Assembly: GCA_035504415.1 (NCBI GenBank)
Contig: DATJRY010000005.1
Span: 1-64,000 of the forward strand
DNA: 64,000 nt
Source: Candidatus Sulfotelmatobacter sp.
Lineage (GTDB): Bacteria > Vulcanimicrobiota > Vulcanimicrobiia > Vulcanimicrobiales > Vulcanimicrobiaceae
Direction: 5' to 3'
Made by a program: the position numbers and the translations under genes. Below are positions 1-9,296 of this stretch, in pieces (the first letter of the stretch is position 1; each line of letters opens with the position of its first letter). A model generated the notes under the pieces. That model did not search any database. It was not told the origin of the DNA and saw only the letters and a program-made list of their open reading frames with translations.

Positions 1-521
1 CCCTGCGCCGCCTCGATCATCGCCCGCCGCCGGATCCCCGACTCCTGCTCCGCCGGATGCTTCTCGCGAATCGCCTCGCGCTGCCGCGCAAGCTCCTCGA
101 CGAACCCGGCAAACCGCCCATCCATCGCCCGCTGCAACGCCTCCTTGAGCATCTTCCCAACCCGCGGCGCCAGCCCAGCCGTAGAAATCGCCACGCGCAC
201 CGGCCCCGCCTTCGCAATCGCCGCCATCGCCACGAAGCCGAAGCGCGGCTGATCGATGCAGCACAATAAAAAACGGTGCCGGTCCGCCCACTCTCGCAAC
301 CGCGCCGACAGCACCGCGTCCTGCGGCGTCGAGATCACGAAGAACGCATCCGCGACATCCTCCTCCTTAACCGAAGCAACGTCGGCGATCCACCGAACCT
401 GGGCCCCGCTCTCGCGCAGCGCTGCCTCCTTCTCGATCGCCTCGCGGTCGTTCGCCTCTCCAATCACCACGCACGCCCGCCCGTCGAGATTGAGCGAAAC
501 GGGAAAAAACGGCTTCCTCAT
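1..521 (-). CDS. Siroheme synthase N-terminal-type dehydrogenase (precorrin-2 dehydrogenase-like), partial
   Basis: The reading frame starts at ATG 521-519 and runs off the left edge, leaving about 173 residues. It opens with MRKPFFPVSLNLDGRACVVI, the usual beginning of the NAD-binding CysG-N/Met8p domain, and continues with a predicted Rossmann fold and a segment reading VAISTAGLAPRVGKMLKE, which matches the family's conserved region near residue 115-130. Known family members oxidise precorrin-2 to sirohydrochlorin and may insert iron for siroheme. The glycine-rich loop is altered (VVIGEAND instead of GGGxVA), so cofactor binding may differ. It lies downstream of the NAD synthetase genes on the same strand, separated by a large inverted repeat. 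Confidence 0.7.
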   Translation of the reverse strand, partial: MRKPFFPVSLNLDGRACVVIGEANDREAIEKEAALRESGAQVRWIADVASVKEEDVADAFFVISTPQDAVLSARLREWADRHRFLLCCIDQPRFGFVAMAAIAKAGPVRVAISTAGLAPRVGKMLKEALQRAMDGRFAGFVEELARQREAIREKHPAEQESGIRRRAMIEAAQ

Positions 522-534
522 GACCGGTGGCGAT

Positions 535-734
535 GCGTCCGCCTGGAGTGGCCGGCGAACTTCGGGCTCGGCCGGAGTCGGGACACGCTCCGCGAACATC
601 CTGTTCGCGGAGCTCTGCTCGTCTCGCGGGGAACAACGTTTTGAATTTGTCGCGCATCCTGCGCACCCCGGGCTCCTCGCCACGGTCCCGACCCCGGCCG
701 AGCCCGAAGTTCGCCGGCCACACCAAGCGGACGC
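535..734. repeat. Large imperfect inverted repeat (MITE-like or structured 3'UTR)
   Basis: Two 50-base arms, 535-584 and 685-734, are reverse complements with 3 mismatches by my alignment. The 100-base centre carries a perfect 12-bp hairpin at 587-613 with loop TCC, and a smaller hairpin at 653-665 (GCGCA, loop TCC, TGCGC). The element fills nearly all of the 222-base gap between the nadE stop and the siroheme-type gene. No transposase or target duplication was seen. I saw no second copy in this window. Confidence 0.8.
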
Positions 735-743
735 GCAAGCATG

Positions 744-1601
744 CTAATAGTCCACAGGGCGAAGATAGAATTCGTTGATCGCCGTGTTGGTCAGCATTGC
801 GGTCGTGGGCAGGTGGCGTTTCCAGTGCGTCGAGTCGACGCGGCGGCGGACGAGCAGAACGTCGGAGGCCGCGAACCCGCGCTCGATCAGCTGTGCGTCG
901 GAATAGCCGAGCAGCAGCAGCGATAGGATCGCGTCGGCTTTCGCATAGGTGATGCCGAGATCGCCTTCGTCGGTTTGGCCGGCTTCGAGGTCGGCGCTGG
1001 GCGCTTTATCGATGAGCTGCCCGGGAACGCCGAGGTAGCGCGCAAGATCCCAGACTTGCGTTTTGAAGAGATCGCCGAGGGGATTGAGTGGGGGCGTGTC
1101 GTCGGCGTGCCAGGTGAAGTAGCCCAGCATGCGTTCGGTTTTGTTGCCGGTGCCGATCGGCAGCGCGTCGAGCTTGGCGGATTGGTCGAAGAGGATCACC
1201 ATGCGCGTGCGCGCCATCACGTTGCCGCGGCGGCGCGCATCGGCGTCGGGCTCGAACTGCAGGTAGCCGTCGACGGCGCCGGTGATCTCGATCGTGCGGC
1301 TGTTGATCCCCAGCGCATCGACGACCAGCTGCGCGTCGGCGAGGCTCGCCGGGCTCGACGTCGCATACGGGAGGCAAAACGCGTACACGTTGCTCGAGCC
1401 GAGCGCGCGCGCGCAGAGGTACGCGGTGACGGCGGAGTCGACGCCGCCGGAGAGGCCGACGACGGCGCGGGTGACGGCGCGGCGGCGAATCAGTTCGTCT
1501 TGCAGAAACGCCACGAGCCAATCGGTTGCGACCGCGGCGTCGATGCCGGGGGGGCTGGGCGCGCCGCTGGGAGCTTCAACGACCGGAAACGGCACCGGCA
1601 C
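744..1601 (-). CDS. nadE: NAD+ synthetase, synthetase domain only
   Basis: Adenylating amidotransferase-type NAD synthetase of about 285 residues that converts deamido-NAD to NAD using ammonia. The PP-loop SGGVDSAVTAYLCARAL is near residue 55, followed by the family motifs GTGNKTERMLGYFTWHADD and NPLGDLFKTQVWDLARYLG. The frame stays open to 1682, but there it overlaps the nitrilase gene out of frame. GTG 1601 or GTG 1595, just inside the nitrilase stop at 1576, is the likely start and implies translational coupling. The glutaminase half, usually fused N-terminally, is the separate upstream gene. A sequencing indel splitting one fused gene cannot be excluded. Confidence 0.88.
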   Translation of the reverse strand: MPVPFPVVEAPSGAPSPPGIDAAVATDWLVAFLQDELIRRRAVTRAVVGLSGGVDSAVTAYLCARALGSSNVYAFCLPYATSSPASLADAQLVVDALGINSRTIEITGAVDGYLQFEPDADARRRGNVMARTRMVILFDQSAKLDALPIGTGNKTERMLGYFTWHADDTPPLNPLGDLFKTQVWDLARYLGVPGQLIDKAPSADLEAGQTDEGDLGITYAKADAILSLLLLGYSDAQLIERGFAASDVLLVRRRVDSTHWKRHLPTTAMLTNTAINEFYLRPVDY

Positions 1602-2466
1602 CTCGCGGGAGCGGCAGTTCGTCGTCGAGCAGCAGGTCGGCGAGCGCGGCGCCGAGATCGCCGAGCAGCGGCAGGCTCGCACGCGCGAGATCGATCTCGC
1701 GCAGGTCGATCGTGGCGCGGACGATGCAGGCCTCGGTCGCCGGGCCGACGACCACGACCTCGCCGCGCGGATCGATCACGCACGACGAGCCGGTCATCCC
1801 CTTGCCGCCTTCGAATCCCGTCAATCCCGCATACAAGACGTAGATGCCGTGCTCGGCCGCGATCGTGCGCAGGATGTCGCGCCAGCGTGCGATGCTGGTG
1901 AGCTCGCCGGCGCCGTCGATGCCGCGGCCCGGCGCGGCGCTGGGAACGATCAGCAGCCGCGCGCCTTTGATCGCGGCGATGGCGGGAACCAGCGTATGCC
2001 AGGCGTCTTCGCAGATCACGATCGCCGCGCGCCCGAAACGCGTCTCGAAGACGCCCAAGTGGCGCCCGCGCGAAAGGAAGCGCTCCTCGTCGAAGACGCC
2101 GTAGGTCGGCAGAAACATCTTGCGATGGCAGTGCACGATCCGTTCGCCCGACCGATCGACGTGCAGGTAGAGCGCGGAGTTGTAGTACGTGCCGCCGTCG
2201 TTCTCGTAGAACCCGGCGACGATGTCGGCGGGCGCGTCGCCGCAGGCGTCGCGCCACGTACGCGCCAGATCGGCGGCGAAGCGCGCCGCGGGGAGCGCAA
2301 CGTCGTAGACGCCGCCCTCCAGAAAGTAGCCGGTCAGGCCGGCCTCGGGCAGGACCAGCAGGTCGGGCGCGTCGCCGGCGAGCTGCGCGAAGGCTTCGCC
2401 GGCATCGCGCAGGTTCTCGGCGTAGCGCCCCTTGTGCGGCTTGGTCTGCACCAGCGCGACCCGCAC
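1576..2466 (-). CDS. Nitrilase-family amidase, probable glutaminase subunit of NAD synthetase
   Basis: Carbon-nitrogen hydrolase of about 296 residues. The Glu-Lys-Cys triad is visible as LVLPEAGLTGY (Glu), CHRKMFLPTYGVFDE (Lys) and VICEDAWH (Cys). CEDxW is typical of the glutaminase domain of glutamine-dependent NAD synthetases. Start GTG 2466 gives VRVALVQTKPHKG, the normal first beta strand, and lies 7 bases after the upstream dehydrogenase stop. It overlaps nadE by about 26 bases. I infer that it supplies ammonia from glutamine to the separate NadE; a free-standing amidase role is the alternative. Confidence 0.85.
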   Translation of the reverse strand: MRVALVQTKPHKGRYAENLRDAGEAFAQLAGDAPDLLVLPEAGLTGYFLEGGVYDVALPAARFAADLARTWRDACGDAPADIVAGFYENDGGTYYNSALYLHVDRSGERIVHCHRKMFLPTYGVFDEERFLSRGRHLGVFETRFGRAAIVICEDAWHTLVPAIAAIKGARLLIVPSAAPGRGIDGAGELTSIARWRDILRTIAAEHGIYVLYAGLTGFEGGKGMTGSSCVIDPRGEVVVVGPATEACIVRATIDLREIDLARASLPLLGDLGAALADLLLDDELPLPRGAGAVSGR

Positions 2467-2473
2467 GGCCGGA

Positions 2474-3907
2474 TCAGTCGCCGCGCGCACTGGTCGCAAC
2501 CTCCAACGCTTCGTCGCCGGGCCGGCGCTGACCGCACCGTGCGGCGCACTCCTCGGCCGGATACGTCCAGATCTCCGCGAGGGTCGGATGCAGGTGCGGA
2601 ATGCGCGTGAACTCGGCGGCCGTCGCACGGTAGGTCATCGCGACGATCACTTCGTGGATCAGCTCGGAGGCCTGCGGACCGAGAATCGACGCGCCCAAGA
2701 TGCGCCCGCTCGCCGGATCGGCCATCATCTTCACGAAGCCCTTGGTTTGATTCAAGCAGATCGCCTTGCCGTGCTCTGCGAAGTCGTAACGCCCGGTGAC
2801 GTACGGCTGGCCGCGCGCGCGCAGCGACTTCTCCGATTCCCCGACCGCCGCGTACTGCGGATCGCTGAAGACCGTGTGCGCGCTTGCGATGGTGTAATCC
2901 GCCTCCTCGGCGCCGTCCTGACAGGCGTTCCGGGCGGCGATCTCACCCTGGTAGATCGCGACGTGAACCAGCAGATACTCGCCGGTCACGTCGCCGACCG
3001 CGAAGACGTGCGGCACGTTGGTGCGCAGCGTCGCGTCGACGCCGATCCCGCGGCGCGCGTCGTAGGCTACGCCGGCTCGCTCGAGCTCGAGGCCGGCGAC
3101 GTTGGGCACGCGCCCGAGCGCGAAGAAGATCTCGTCCGCGACGGCTTCGCGCTCTTCTCCCGCGACGCGGTAGCGAACGACCTTCTTGCCGCCGCTGCGG
3201 CGCGCATCGAGCAGCGTCGTGTGCGCGACGACCTCGATGCCCTCGTCGCGGTAGTACCCCGTGAGCGCTTCGCCGATATCGTCGTCGGTCTCGGTAAGCA
3301 GATGGCCGCTGCGGATGAGCATCGTCGTACGGGCGCCCATGCGCGCGAGAAACTGGCCGAGCTCGCAGGCGGTATAGCCGCCGCCCAGCACGATTGCGGA
3401 TCCCGGAATCCGCTCGAGCTCGAGCACCGCGTCGGTATCCAGGTAGCCCGTCTCGCGAAGGCCCGGCAGCTCGGCCGGCTGGACGACGCTGCCCGTCGCG
3501 ATCACGAACTTCTCGGCCTCCAGCACGACGTCGTCGCCGACCGCGAGCTCGCCGGGCGAGAGAAAGCGCGCCGGCCCGCGGAAGAGCGGAAACTTCTCGA
3601 TGCCCTCGATGCGGTAGTCGGCGAACTCCTTGACGAGTTCGCGCTTCCGCCGCGCAATGAACGGCATATCGGTCGTGACGTCGCTCGCATGGACGCCGAG
3701 ATGGCCGCCCTCGCGGACGGCCGCCAGCAGATCGCTGCTCGCGAGAAGCGCCTTGCTCGGCATGCAGCCGCGCAGGATGCACAGCCCGCCGAGCGGTCCG
3801 TGGTCGACCAGTGCGACCTTGCAGCCGAAATCGTGCACGGTGCGGGCGGCGGCGTACCCGCCCGATCCGGCGCCGACGACGACGACCGCGTATCGATGGC
3901 GCGCCAT
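2474..3907 (-). CDS. Dihydrolipoamide dehydrogenase/mercuric reductase-family flavoprotein disulfide reductase
   Basis: 477 residues from ATG 3907. The FAD-binding start is VVVVGAGSGGYAAARTV, the redox-active disulfide is GGLCILRGCMPSK (CxxxxC), the NAD-binding GxGxxA-type segment reads VLGGGYTACELGQFLARMG, the second FAD motif is VFAVGDVTGEYLLVHVA, and the C-terminal dimer motif is HLHPTLAEIW. All key residues of the class I family are present, so it should be active with a disulfide substrate. No lipoyl-enzyme genes are nearby, so the partner is unknown. It sits 19 bases after glpX and just ahead of the NAD synthetase pair, probably in one operon. Confidence 0.85.
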   Translation of the reverse strand: MARHRYAVVVVGAGSGGYAAARTVHDFGCKVALVDHGPLGGLCILRGCMPSKALLASSDLLAAVREGGHLGVHASDVTTDMPFIARRKRELVKEFADYRIEGIEKFPLFRGPARFLSPGELAVGDDVVLEAEKFVIATGSVVQPAELPGLRETGYLDTDAVLELERIPGSAIVLGGGYTACELGQFLARMGARTTMLIRSGHLLTETDDDIGEALTGYYRDEGIEVVAHTTLLDARRSGGKKVVRYRVAGEEREAVADEIFFALGRVPNVAGLELERAGVAYDARRGIGVDATLRTNVPHVFAVGDVTGEYLLVHVAIYQGEIAARNACQDGAEEADYTIASAHTVFSDPQYAAVGESEKSLRARGQPYVTGRYDFAEHGKAICLNQTKGFVKMMADPASGRILGASILGPQASELIHEVIVAMTYRATAAEFTRIPHLHPTLAEIWTYPAEECAARCGQRRPGDEALEVATSARGD

Positions 3908-3926
3908 GGATGCCGCGCGAGCCACC

Positions 3927-4910
3927 CTAGCGCGCGGTCGGCCGCGCGCCCAGGCGATGGATCGATTCGATAAAGCGGACCGTCCCGCTCGAGTGCACGA
4001 CGATCGAATGCGTGCGCGCCTGGTTGCCGTAGAAACGCACGCCGTGCACGAGATCGCCGTCGGTGATGCCGGTCGCCGTAAAGACGACATTGTCGCTCTT
4101 GACGAGATCGTCGATCGAGAGCACGCGATCGAGATCGCCGAAACCCATCGCCTTCGCCCGCTCGGCCTCGGCTTCGTTGCGCGGCTGCAGGCGGCCCATG
4201 AAGTTGCCGCCCAAACATTTGATCGCCGCCGCCGCCAGCACGCCCTCGGGCGCTCCGCCGGTGCCCATCGCGACGTGGATGCCGGTCGCCTCGATGGCGG
4301 TCGCGATGCAGGCGTCGACGTCGCCGTCCGAGATCAGCTTGATCCGCGCCCCCGCGTCGCGCACCTCGCGAATCAGCTCGGCGTGCCGCGGCCGGTCCAA
4401 GATGACGACGCAGACGTCGTTGATCGGCTTCTCGAGGGCGTTGGCCACGGCCTCGAGGTTCTCGCGCACCGGCGCGTCGATATGCACGTAGGGCGCGGCT
4501 TTGGGCCCGACCGCCAACTTCTTCATATAAGAGTCGGGCGCGTGCAAGAGGCCCCCTCGCTCCGAGATCGCCATCACCGCGATCGAGTTGGGCAGGCCGT
4601 TGGCGACGAGATTCGTCCCCTCGACCGGATCGACCGCGATGTCGACCTCGATCCCGCCTTGGCCGACCTCCTCGCCGATGTAGAGCATCGGCGCCTCGTC
4701 GCGCTCGCCCTCGCCGATGACGATCCGGCCGGAAATCTCCATCTCGCCCAGCCACTCGCGCATTTTCTCGACCGCAGCGCCGTCGGCCGCGTCGCGTTCC
4801 CCGCGGCCCATCCAGCGGGAGGCCGCCAGCGCCGCATGCTCGGTCACCTTCACGAAGTCGAGGGAATGGACCGGATGCGCGAACGTGCTGCGAGCCGTAG
4901 AGCGTACCAT
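3927..4910 (-). CDS. glpX: Fructose-1,6-bisphosphatase class II
   Basis: 327 residues, normal for GlpX. Conserved segments include [20 protein letters not shown] and the metal-binding DPVEGTN, then [23 protein letters not shown]-type sequence split across residues 195-217, and [12 protein letters not shown]. The enzyme hydrolyses fructose-1,6-bisphosphate (often also sedoheptulose-1,7-bisphosphate) in gluconeogenesis and the Calvin cycle. This is notable because a phosphoribulokinase gene lies 11 kb away. It leads the minus-strand operon with the flavoprotein and NAD synthetase genes, and faces the mannosyltransferase gene across a 55-base divergent region. Confidence 0.93.
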   Translation of the reverse strand: MVRSTARSTFAHPVHSLDFVKVTEHAALAASRWMGRGERDAADGAAVEKMREWLGEMEISGRIVIGEGERDEAPMLYIGEEVGQGGIEVDIAVDPVEGTNLVANGLPNSIAVMAISERGGLLHAPDSYMKKLAVGPKAAPYVHIDAPVRENLEAVANALEKPINDVCVVILDRPRHAELIREVRDAGARIKLISDGDVDACIATAIEATGIHVAMGTGGAPEGVLAAAAIKCLGGNFMGRLQPRNEAEAERAKAMGFGDLDRVLSIDDLVKSDNVVFTATGITDGDLVHGVRFYGNQARTHSIVVHSSGTVRFIESIHRLGARPTAR

Positions 4911-4950
4911 GGCGGTGGGCTACAAGGGAAGCGGCTCATTTCCTGTTAAA

Positions 4951-4956
4951 AAGGAG
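4951..4956 (+). promoter_or_regulatory. Strong Shine-Dalgarno that fixes a GTG start
   Basis: AAGGAG lies 9 bases before GTG 4966. It selects this start over an ATG at 4909, which would overlap the divergent glpX gene and add residues of low-complexity character. Confidence 0.7.
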
Positions 4957-4965
4957 CGGCTACCG

Positions 4966-6480
4966 GTGTCCGCACGCATTCGCATCCCACCAACGTCGCA
5001 ATCACTGCGCCTCGGCGAAATCGCCGGCGGCCGGGCTCCGCTTGCGGCCGTCGCCCTCGCCGGACTCAGCCTCGGCTTCTTCGCCTGGTACGCGGTCGTC
5101 ATTCCGCGCCACCTCGGCCCGGCCGCGAACGAGCTCGCACTCATCGGCGCCGTCGCCGCCGGCCTTGCCGGTACGCTGCTCGCGTGGGTCGGCTACGCGC
5201 GCTACTTCTCGCGGCGCGCCGGCATCGCGCGCGCGCGCTCGCTGCAGTTCGACTCCCTGACGTGGGTGCCGTTCCTGCTGCTTTGGCTCACCTTCGTCCT
5301 GCCGCCCCAAGTCACGCACGGCGCCCGCATCTTCGTCGTCGCCGCGGGTCTCGCGTGCGTGGGCAAGCTCCTGATTGCGGCGCGCTTCAATCAGACCGTC
5401 CGAGAGGTCCTGGTCGATTTCGTCGCGACGCGCGCCGCGATCATCGTCATCGCGGAGCTGGCCGCCGTCATGATCGGCCAGCGCGCCGGAACCCACGTTC
5501 AAGAGTCGTCGCACGTGCTGCTCGCGGTATGGGGCCGCTGGGACGCCGTGCACTACCTCGACATCGCGACGCACGGCTACGCCGGCACCGACATGGCGTT
5601 CTTCCCGCTCTATCCGCTGCTGATCCGCATCGTGGGCGCCCTCGCCGGGAATCATCTCATCGCCGGCCTGCTCATCTCGAACGCTTCGTTCTTCTTCGGG
5701 CTGCTCTTCCTCTACAAGCTGCTCGAGAAGGAGTACGATCGCTCGGTCGCACGCCGCGCCATCTTCTACGTCTCGATCTTTCCTTCGGCGGTCTTCTTTT
5801 CGGCCGTCTACACCGAAGCGCTCTTCTTCATGCTGACCGTTGCGGCGTTCTACTACATGCGCGCGCGCAAGTGGTGGCTGGCCGGCGCGATCGGGCTCTT
5901 CGCCTCGATGACGCGGGTCGAAGGGGTTCTGCTCGTCATCCCCTTTGCGGTGGAATGGTATTCGCAGTATCGCGCCGCCCCGGGGCGCGGCCTAGCCAAC
6001 TTGGCCGCGGGCGCCCTCATCCCGGTCGGCCTCGCCCTCTACATGGCATACCTCTGGGTGCTGCGCGCCGACCCGCTCTACTTCTCGCACGTGCAGATCC
6101 ACTGGAACCGGCACTTCGCCATGCCCTGGGTGAGCGTCTGGAACGCTTTCGAGAAGATCGCTCACGCGACCGCCGGTCTCACGGTCGCCAATCAATCCCT
6201 CGAGCTCGCCTTTACCGCGCTGATGCTCGCGGTCCTCATCGGCGGATGGCGCAGCCTGCGGCCTTCGTACATCGCCTACATGGGGCTCTCGATCTTGGTA
6301 CCGATGTGCACCTCGAGCTTGATGTCGATGCCGCGCTTTGCGCTCGTGCTCTTCCCGATGTTCGCCATCCTCGCGCGCTGGGGCGAAAGGCCGTGGGTCA
6401 ACAACGTCATTCTGGCCTTCTCGCTCCCGCTGCTCGGGCTCTACACCGTCCTCTTCGCCAACTGGTATTGGGTTGCCTAA
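4966..6480 (+). CDS. PIG-V-like membrane mannosyltransferase (GT-C)
   Basis: 504-residue polytopic membrane protein with roughly ten hydrophobic segments. The segment [17 protein letters not shown] followed by [10 protein letters not shown] matches the first catalytic loop of the PIG-V (GT76-type) family, which transfers mannose from a polyprenyl-phosphate donor on the outer face of the membrane. [14 protein letters not shown] matches a second conserved segment. GtrA and another GT-C enzyme follow within a few bases, suggesting a lipid-linked sugar pathway. Donor and acceptor cannot be read from the sequence. Confidence 0.8.
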   Translation: MSARIRIPPTSQSLRLGEIAGGRAPLAAVALAGLSLGFFAWYAVVIPRHLGPAANELALIGAVAAGLAGTLLAWVGYARYFSRRAGIARARSLQFDSLTWVPFLLLWLTFVLPPQVTHGARIFVVAAGLACVGKLLIAARFNQTVREVLVDFVATRAAIIVIAELAAVMIGQRAGTHVQESSHVLLAVWGRWDAVHYLDIATHGYAGTDMAFFPLYPLLIRIVGALAGNHLIAGLLISNASFFFGLLFLYKLLEKEYDRSVARRAIFYVSIFPSAVFFSAVYTEALFFMLTVAAFYYMRARKWWLAGAIGLFASMTRVEGVLLVIPFAVEWYSQYRAAPGRGLANLAAGALIPVGLALYMAYLWVLRADPLYFSHVQIHWNRHFAMPWVSVWNAFEKIAHATAGLTVANQSLELAFTALMLAVLIGGWRSLRPSYIAYMGLSILVPMCTSSLMSMPRFALVLFPMFAILARWGERPWVNNVILAFSLPLLGLYTVLFANWYWVA

Positions 6481-6481
6481 G

Positions 6482-6892
6482 ATGAGTTCGCTCGGAGCGA
6501 TCGCGCAGCGCCGCGGCGTGCGCCAGTTCGTCAAGTTCGGGATCGTGGGCGCCTCCGGGCTGGCCGTCAACTTCGTCATCGCCCACGCACTGCAAAAGAC
6601 GACCAGCCTCTCCGGCTTCGAAGACTTCGCCATCGGCTTCATGGCCGGCGGCGTCTCGAACTACGTGCTCAACCGCATCTGGACGTTTCGCTCTCAGCGC
6701 AATCCATTCATCGAAGGCGTTCAGTTCCTGGTGGTCTCCGCGATCGCTCTCGTGCTCGGCAAGGTCGTCTTCGTGGCCGCGGACCACTACGGCTTCCACC
6801 ACTTTACGCTGACGTGGTTCGCCGCAACGATGGCCGGCATCTTCGTCAACTTCTTCTTGAACAAATATTGGACGTTCAAGCACACCAACTGA
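6482..6892 (+). CDS. GtrA-family membrane protein
   Basis: 136 residues with four predicted membrane helices. It starts with RQFVKFGIVGASGLAVNFVI and ends with FVNFFLNKYWTFK, both typical of the GtrA/DPMS family. NYVLNRIWTFRS fits the central loop. GtrA proteins are associated with flipping or using polyprenyl-phosphate sugars. The ATG is one base after the preceding stop, so it is co-transcribed with the PIG-V-like enzyme, for which it may supply the donor. Confidence 0.88.
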   Translation: MSSLGAIAQRRGVRQFVKFGIVGASGLAVNFVIAHALQKTTSLSGFEDFAIGFMAGGVSNYVLNRIWTFRSQRNPFIEGVQFLVVSAIALVLGKVVFVAADHYGFHHFTLTWFAATMAGIFVNFFLNKYWTFKHTN

Positions 6893-8595
6893 CGGCGCCG
6901 GATACCGCCGGCGACGGGCGCGCGAAGTGGTGGTGGATCGGCCTCGGGCTGATCCTGCTGCTCGGGCTGCTGCTGCGCCTCAAGGGCATCCACGACCCGA
7001 TCCTGGATCATCCCGGCTGGCGGCAAGGCGACACGGCCAGCATCGCGCGCAACTTCGCGCGACTGCAGTTCAACGTCATGTATCCGCAGACGACCTACAA
7101 CGGGCCGCCGCCCCATTACGTCGAGCTGGAGCTGCAGATCGTCCCGTTCTTGGCCGCGTCGCTCTACAAGCTCTTCGGCGTCCATCCGATCTTCGGGCGC
7201 CTGATCTCGATCGCGTTCGGCTTGGGAACGATCGGCGTCCTGGCGCTCTTCGGCCGCTGGCTCTTTAGCAGCCGCGCCGCCGGATTGATCGCCGCTTTCT
7301 TCTTCGCCGTCTTGCCCGGGAGCGTCTACTACGGGCGAACCTTCACGCCCGACGGCGCCATGGTCTTCTTCCTCACCGCCGCGCTCTACGCGTGCGCCCG
7401 CTTCCTCGACGAAGACCAGACGCTTGCGCCGCGCGCCTTGGCCCGCGTCACGGCGCTGCTGACGTTCGCCTACCTCGCCAAACCGGTCGCCGTCGTCGCG
7501 CTCCTGCCGCTGGCGACGATGGCCTGGGAGCGTGCCCGCTCGGGGAAACCGACGCGCGCGACCGCGATCGGCGTGCTGATCGTCGTTCCGCTGCTCGTTC
7601 TTTGGCTCTACGACCGGCGCGTCGCCTCTTACGCGGAGTGGCACTGGGCCAGCGGCATCACGCAACTGCACGTTCTGCCCTCGCTGCGAGCCGCGCTCAC
7701 GCATCCGGGCGCGTTCTTCGACAAACTGCGCGACTTCGCCACCGCGCTCGGCTTGTTCCGCGATACGATCGCGGGTTCGCTCGCGTTCCTGCTCTCGATC
7801 CTCGCCTTCCTCGCGCTGCCGCGGATCGAGATGCGCAGCCGGACGCTGCTCTGGGCTTGGCTGGCCACGGGCATCGTCTACGCCTACGTCGTCGTGACGG
7901 TCGAACGCGTCGACTACTACCTGCTGCTCCTGCTGCCGCTCTGCACCCTCGCGCTCGGAGGCGCACTCGCGCGTTTCGTCGCCCTGGTGCTCGACGCCGA
8001 GGTGATGCCGCCGGCGCGGTACGCGGTTCTCGCCGCCGTCGCGGCCGTCGCGCTGGCGGTACTCGTGCAAAGCCGCAGCGCCGCCGCGCCCTACTATCGC
8101 TACAGTAAGGCGACGTACGCGAACGCCGTCCTGCTGGCGCGAACGCTGCCGCCCGGCGCGCTGGTCGTGATCGGCCACTACGGGCCCGACGTCCAGTACT
8201 ACATCGATCGCTTCGGCTGGGAGGAGGATCCGGCCGTATGGACGCCCTTCGACGAGGAGAGTGCGATCGCCAAAGGCTCGCGCTACTTCATCTCGATCGA
8301 AGACGCGCGCCTGCACCGCGACAATCCCGAGCTCTGTGCCTGGCTCTCGCGCTTTGCGCTCCTGCCGTCGCGCTCGGCGTGGCCGGTCTATCTCACCGAT
8401 CCGCGGCTCGTGCGCCCCGGCGCGCAGGCGTTTTGGCGCGGCTACCGCCGCGCCGAGCAAAACGGGGCCGGGCGCGCCTATCTCGACGCGCACCGCGTCT
8501 GCCTGCTGCCCGGTCAGCTCCCGACGACGCGGAAGGTTTCGAGCGCTTTCAAGAGAGCCTCCGGCGGCACGACGACGCCGCCGCGAAACGGATAG
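6868..8595 (+). CDS. ArnT/PMT-type membrane glycosyltransferase (GT-C)
   Basis: About 575 residues. RQGDTASIARNF after the first helix is the family's catalytic-loop acidic motif, and FTPDGAMVFFLTAALYACAR matches the next conserved loop. About ten membrane helices are followed by a soluble C-terminal domain of about 150 residues. The start is uncertain: no ATG lies near the first helix, and TTG 6868, CTG 6889 and GTG 6814 are all possible, each overlapping or touching gtrA. The last 82 bases overlap the convergent DUF4239 gene. The enzyme probably moves a sugar from a polyprenyl carrier to an unknown acceptor. Confidence 0.8.
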   Translation: MDVQAHQLTAPDTAGDGRAKWWWIGLGLILLLGLLLRLKGIHDPILDHPGWRQGDTASIARNFARLQFNVMYPQTTYNGPPPHYVELELQIVPFLAASLYKLFGVHPIFGRLISIAFGLGTIGVLALFGRWLFSSRAAGLIAAFFFAVLPGSVYYGRTFTPDGAMVFFLTAALYACARFLDEDQTLAPRALARVTALLTFAYLAKPVAVVALLPLATMAWERARSGKPTRATAIGVLIVVPLLVLWLYDRRVASYAEWHWASGITQLHVLPSLRAALTHPGAFFDKLRDFATALGLFRDTIAGSLAFLLSILAFLALPRIEMRSRTLLWAWLATGIVYAYVVVTVERVDYYLLLLLPLCTLALGGALARFVALVLDAEVMPPARYAVLAAVAAVALAVLVQSRSAAAPYYRYSKATYANAVLLARTLPPGALVVIGHYGPDVQYYIDRFGWEEDPAVWTPFDEESAIAKGSRYFISIEDARLHRDNPELCAWLSRFALLPSRSAWPVYLTDPRLVRPGAQAFWRGYRRAEQNGAGRAYLDAHRVCLLPGQLPTTRKVSSAFKRASGGTTTPPRNG

Positions 8596-9296
8596 TCCAG
8601 CGCAACCGTCAGAAAGAGCACGAGCCCGATCAGCACGCCGAGCGAACCCGTCATCACGTAGCGCATCGCCTCGTGCCGAAAACCGAAGAGATAGGTAAAA
8701 CCGACCGTCACCACCGCTCCGATCAACAGCACCAACCACATGACGCCGTCGATGCCCGTCGCGTCCATCGAGAGGCGCGTCTCCCGATCGGTCAGCGCCT
8801 CGTTCATAGCGGCGAGCATCTGCTGGTGCACGTCCGCTTGCGCCATCGTTCCAACCGGCAGCCCACGGATCGAGCGATCGATCCGTTCGATCAGCAGATT
8901 CGCCTCTTCAGACTGCTCGCCGCGCTGCATGGCCGGCCATTCCCGCCGGACGACGAGCGAGACGTAGCGCGTCAGCGAGGCGCGCAGCGCGGTCGTCTGC
9001 TGCGGAAAGTTCCCGACGTCGCGATAGACGATCGCAAGCGAACTCGCTTCATCGTACGCGCGCGCCTCGGCCTGGTTGAAGCGCTCCCACACGCTCACCG
9101 CGACGAAGGCCAGCAGCACGGCGTAGACGACGCCGATGACCGCCAAGATGAACCCGGCCAGATCGTTGTGCTCCACGCGAACCTCGTGGGGAAAGAGCAC
9201 GTCGATCAGCCAGCCGATCCCGAGCGTGAGCACGAGAAAGCCGCCCACGACGATGACGCCCGTGCCGAAGATCGGCAACGATTCGAGCCAGGTCAC
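8514..9296 (-). CDS. DUF4239-family membrane protein
   Basis: 260 residues with two hydrophobic segments near the N-terminus, a soluble helical middle of about 110 residues and two more near the C-terminus. The layout and motifs such as NDLAGFILAVIGVVYAVLLA, FRHEAMRYVMTGSLGVLIG and LDYPFRGGV match DUF4239, a bestrophin-like family of unknown function. The GTG start overlaps the stop of the TPR lipoprotein by four bases (GTGA), indicating coupling. The 3' end overlaps the convergent GT-C gene by 82 bases. Confidence 0.8.
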   Translation of the reverse strand: MTWLESLPIFGTGVIVVGGFLVLTLGIGWLIDVLFPHEVRVEHNDLAGFILAVIGVVYAVLLAFVAVSVWERFNQAEARAYDEASSLAIVYRDVGNFPQQTTALRASLTRYVSLVVRREWPAMQRGEQSEEANLLIERIDRSIRGLPVGTMAQADVHQQMLAAMNEALTDRETRLSMDATGIDGVMWLVLLIGAVVTVGFTYLFGFRHEAMRYVMTGSLGVLIGLVLFLTVALDYPFRGGVVVPPEALLKALETFRVVGS

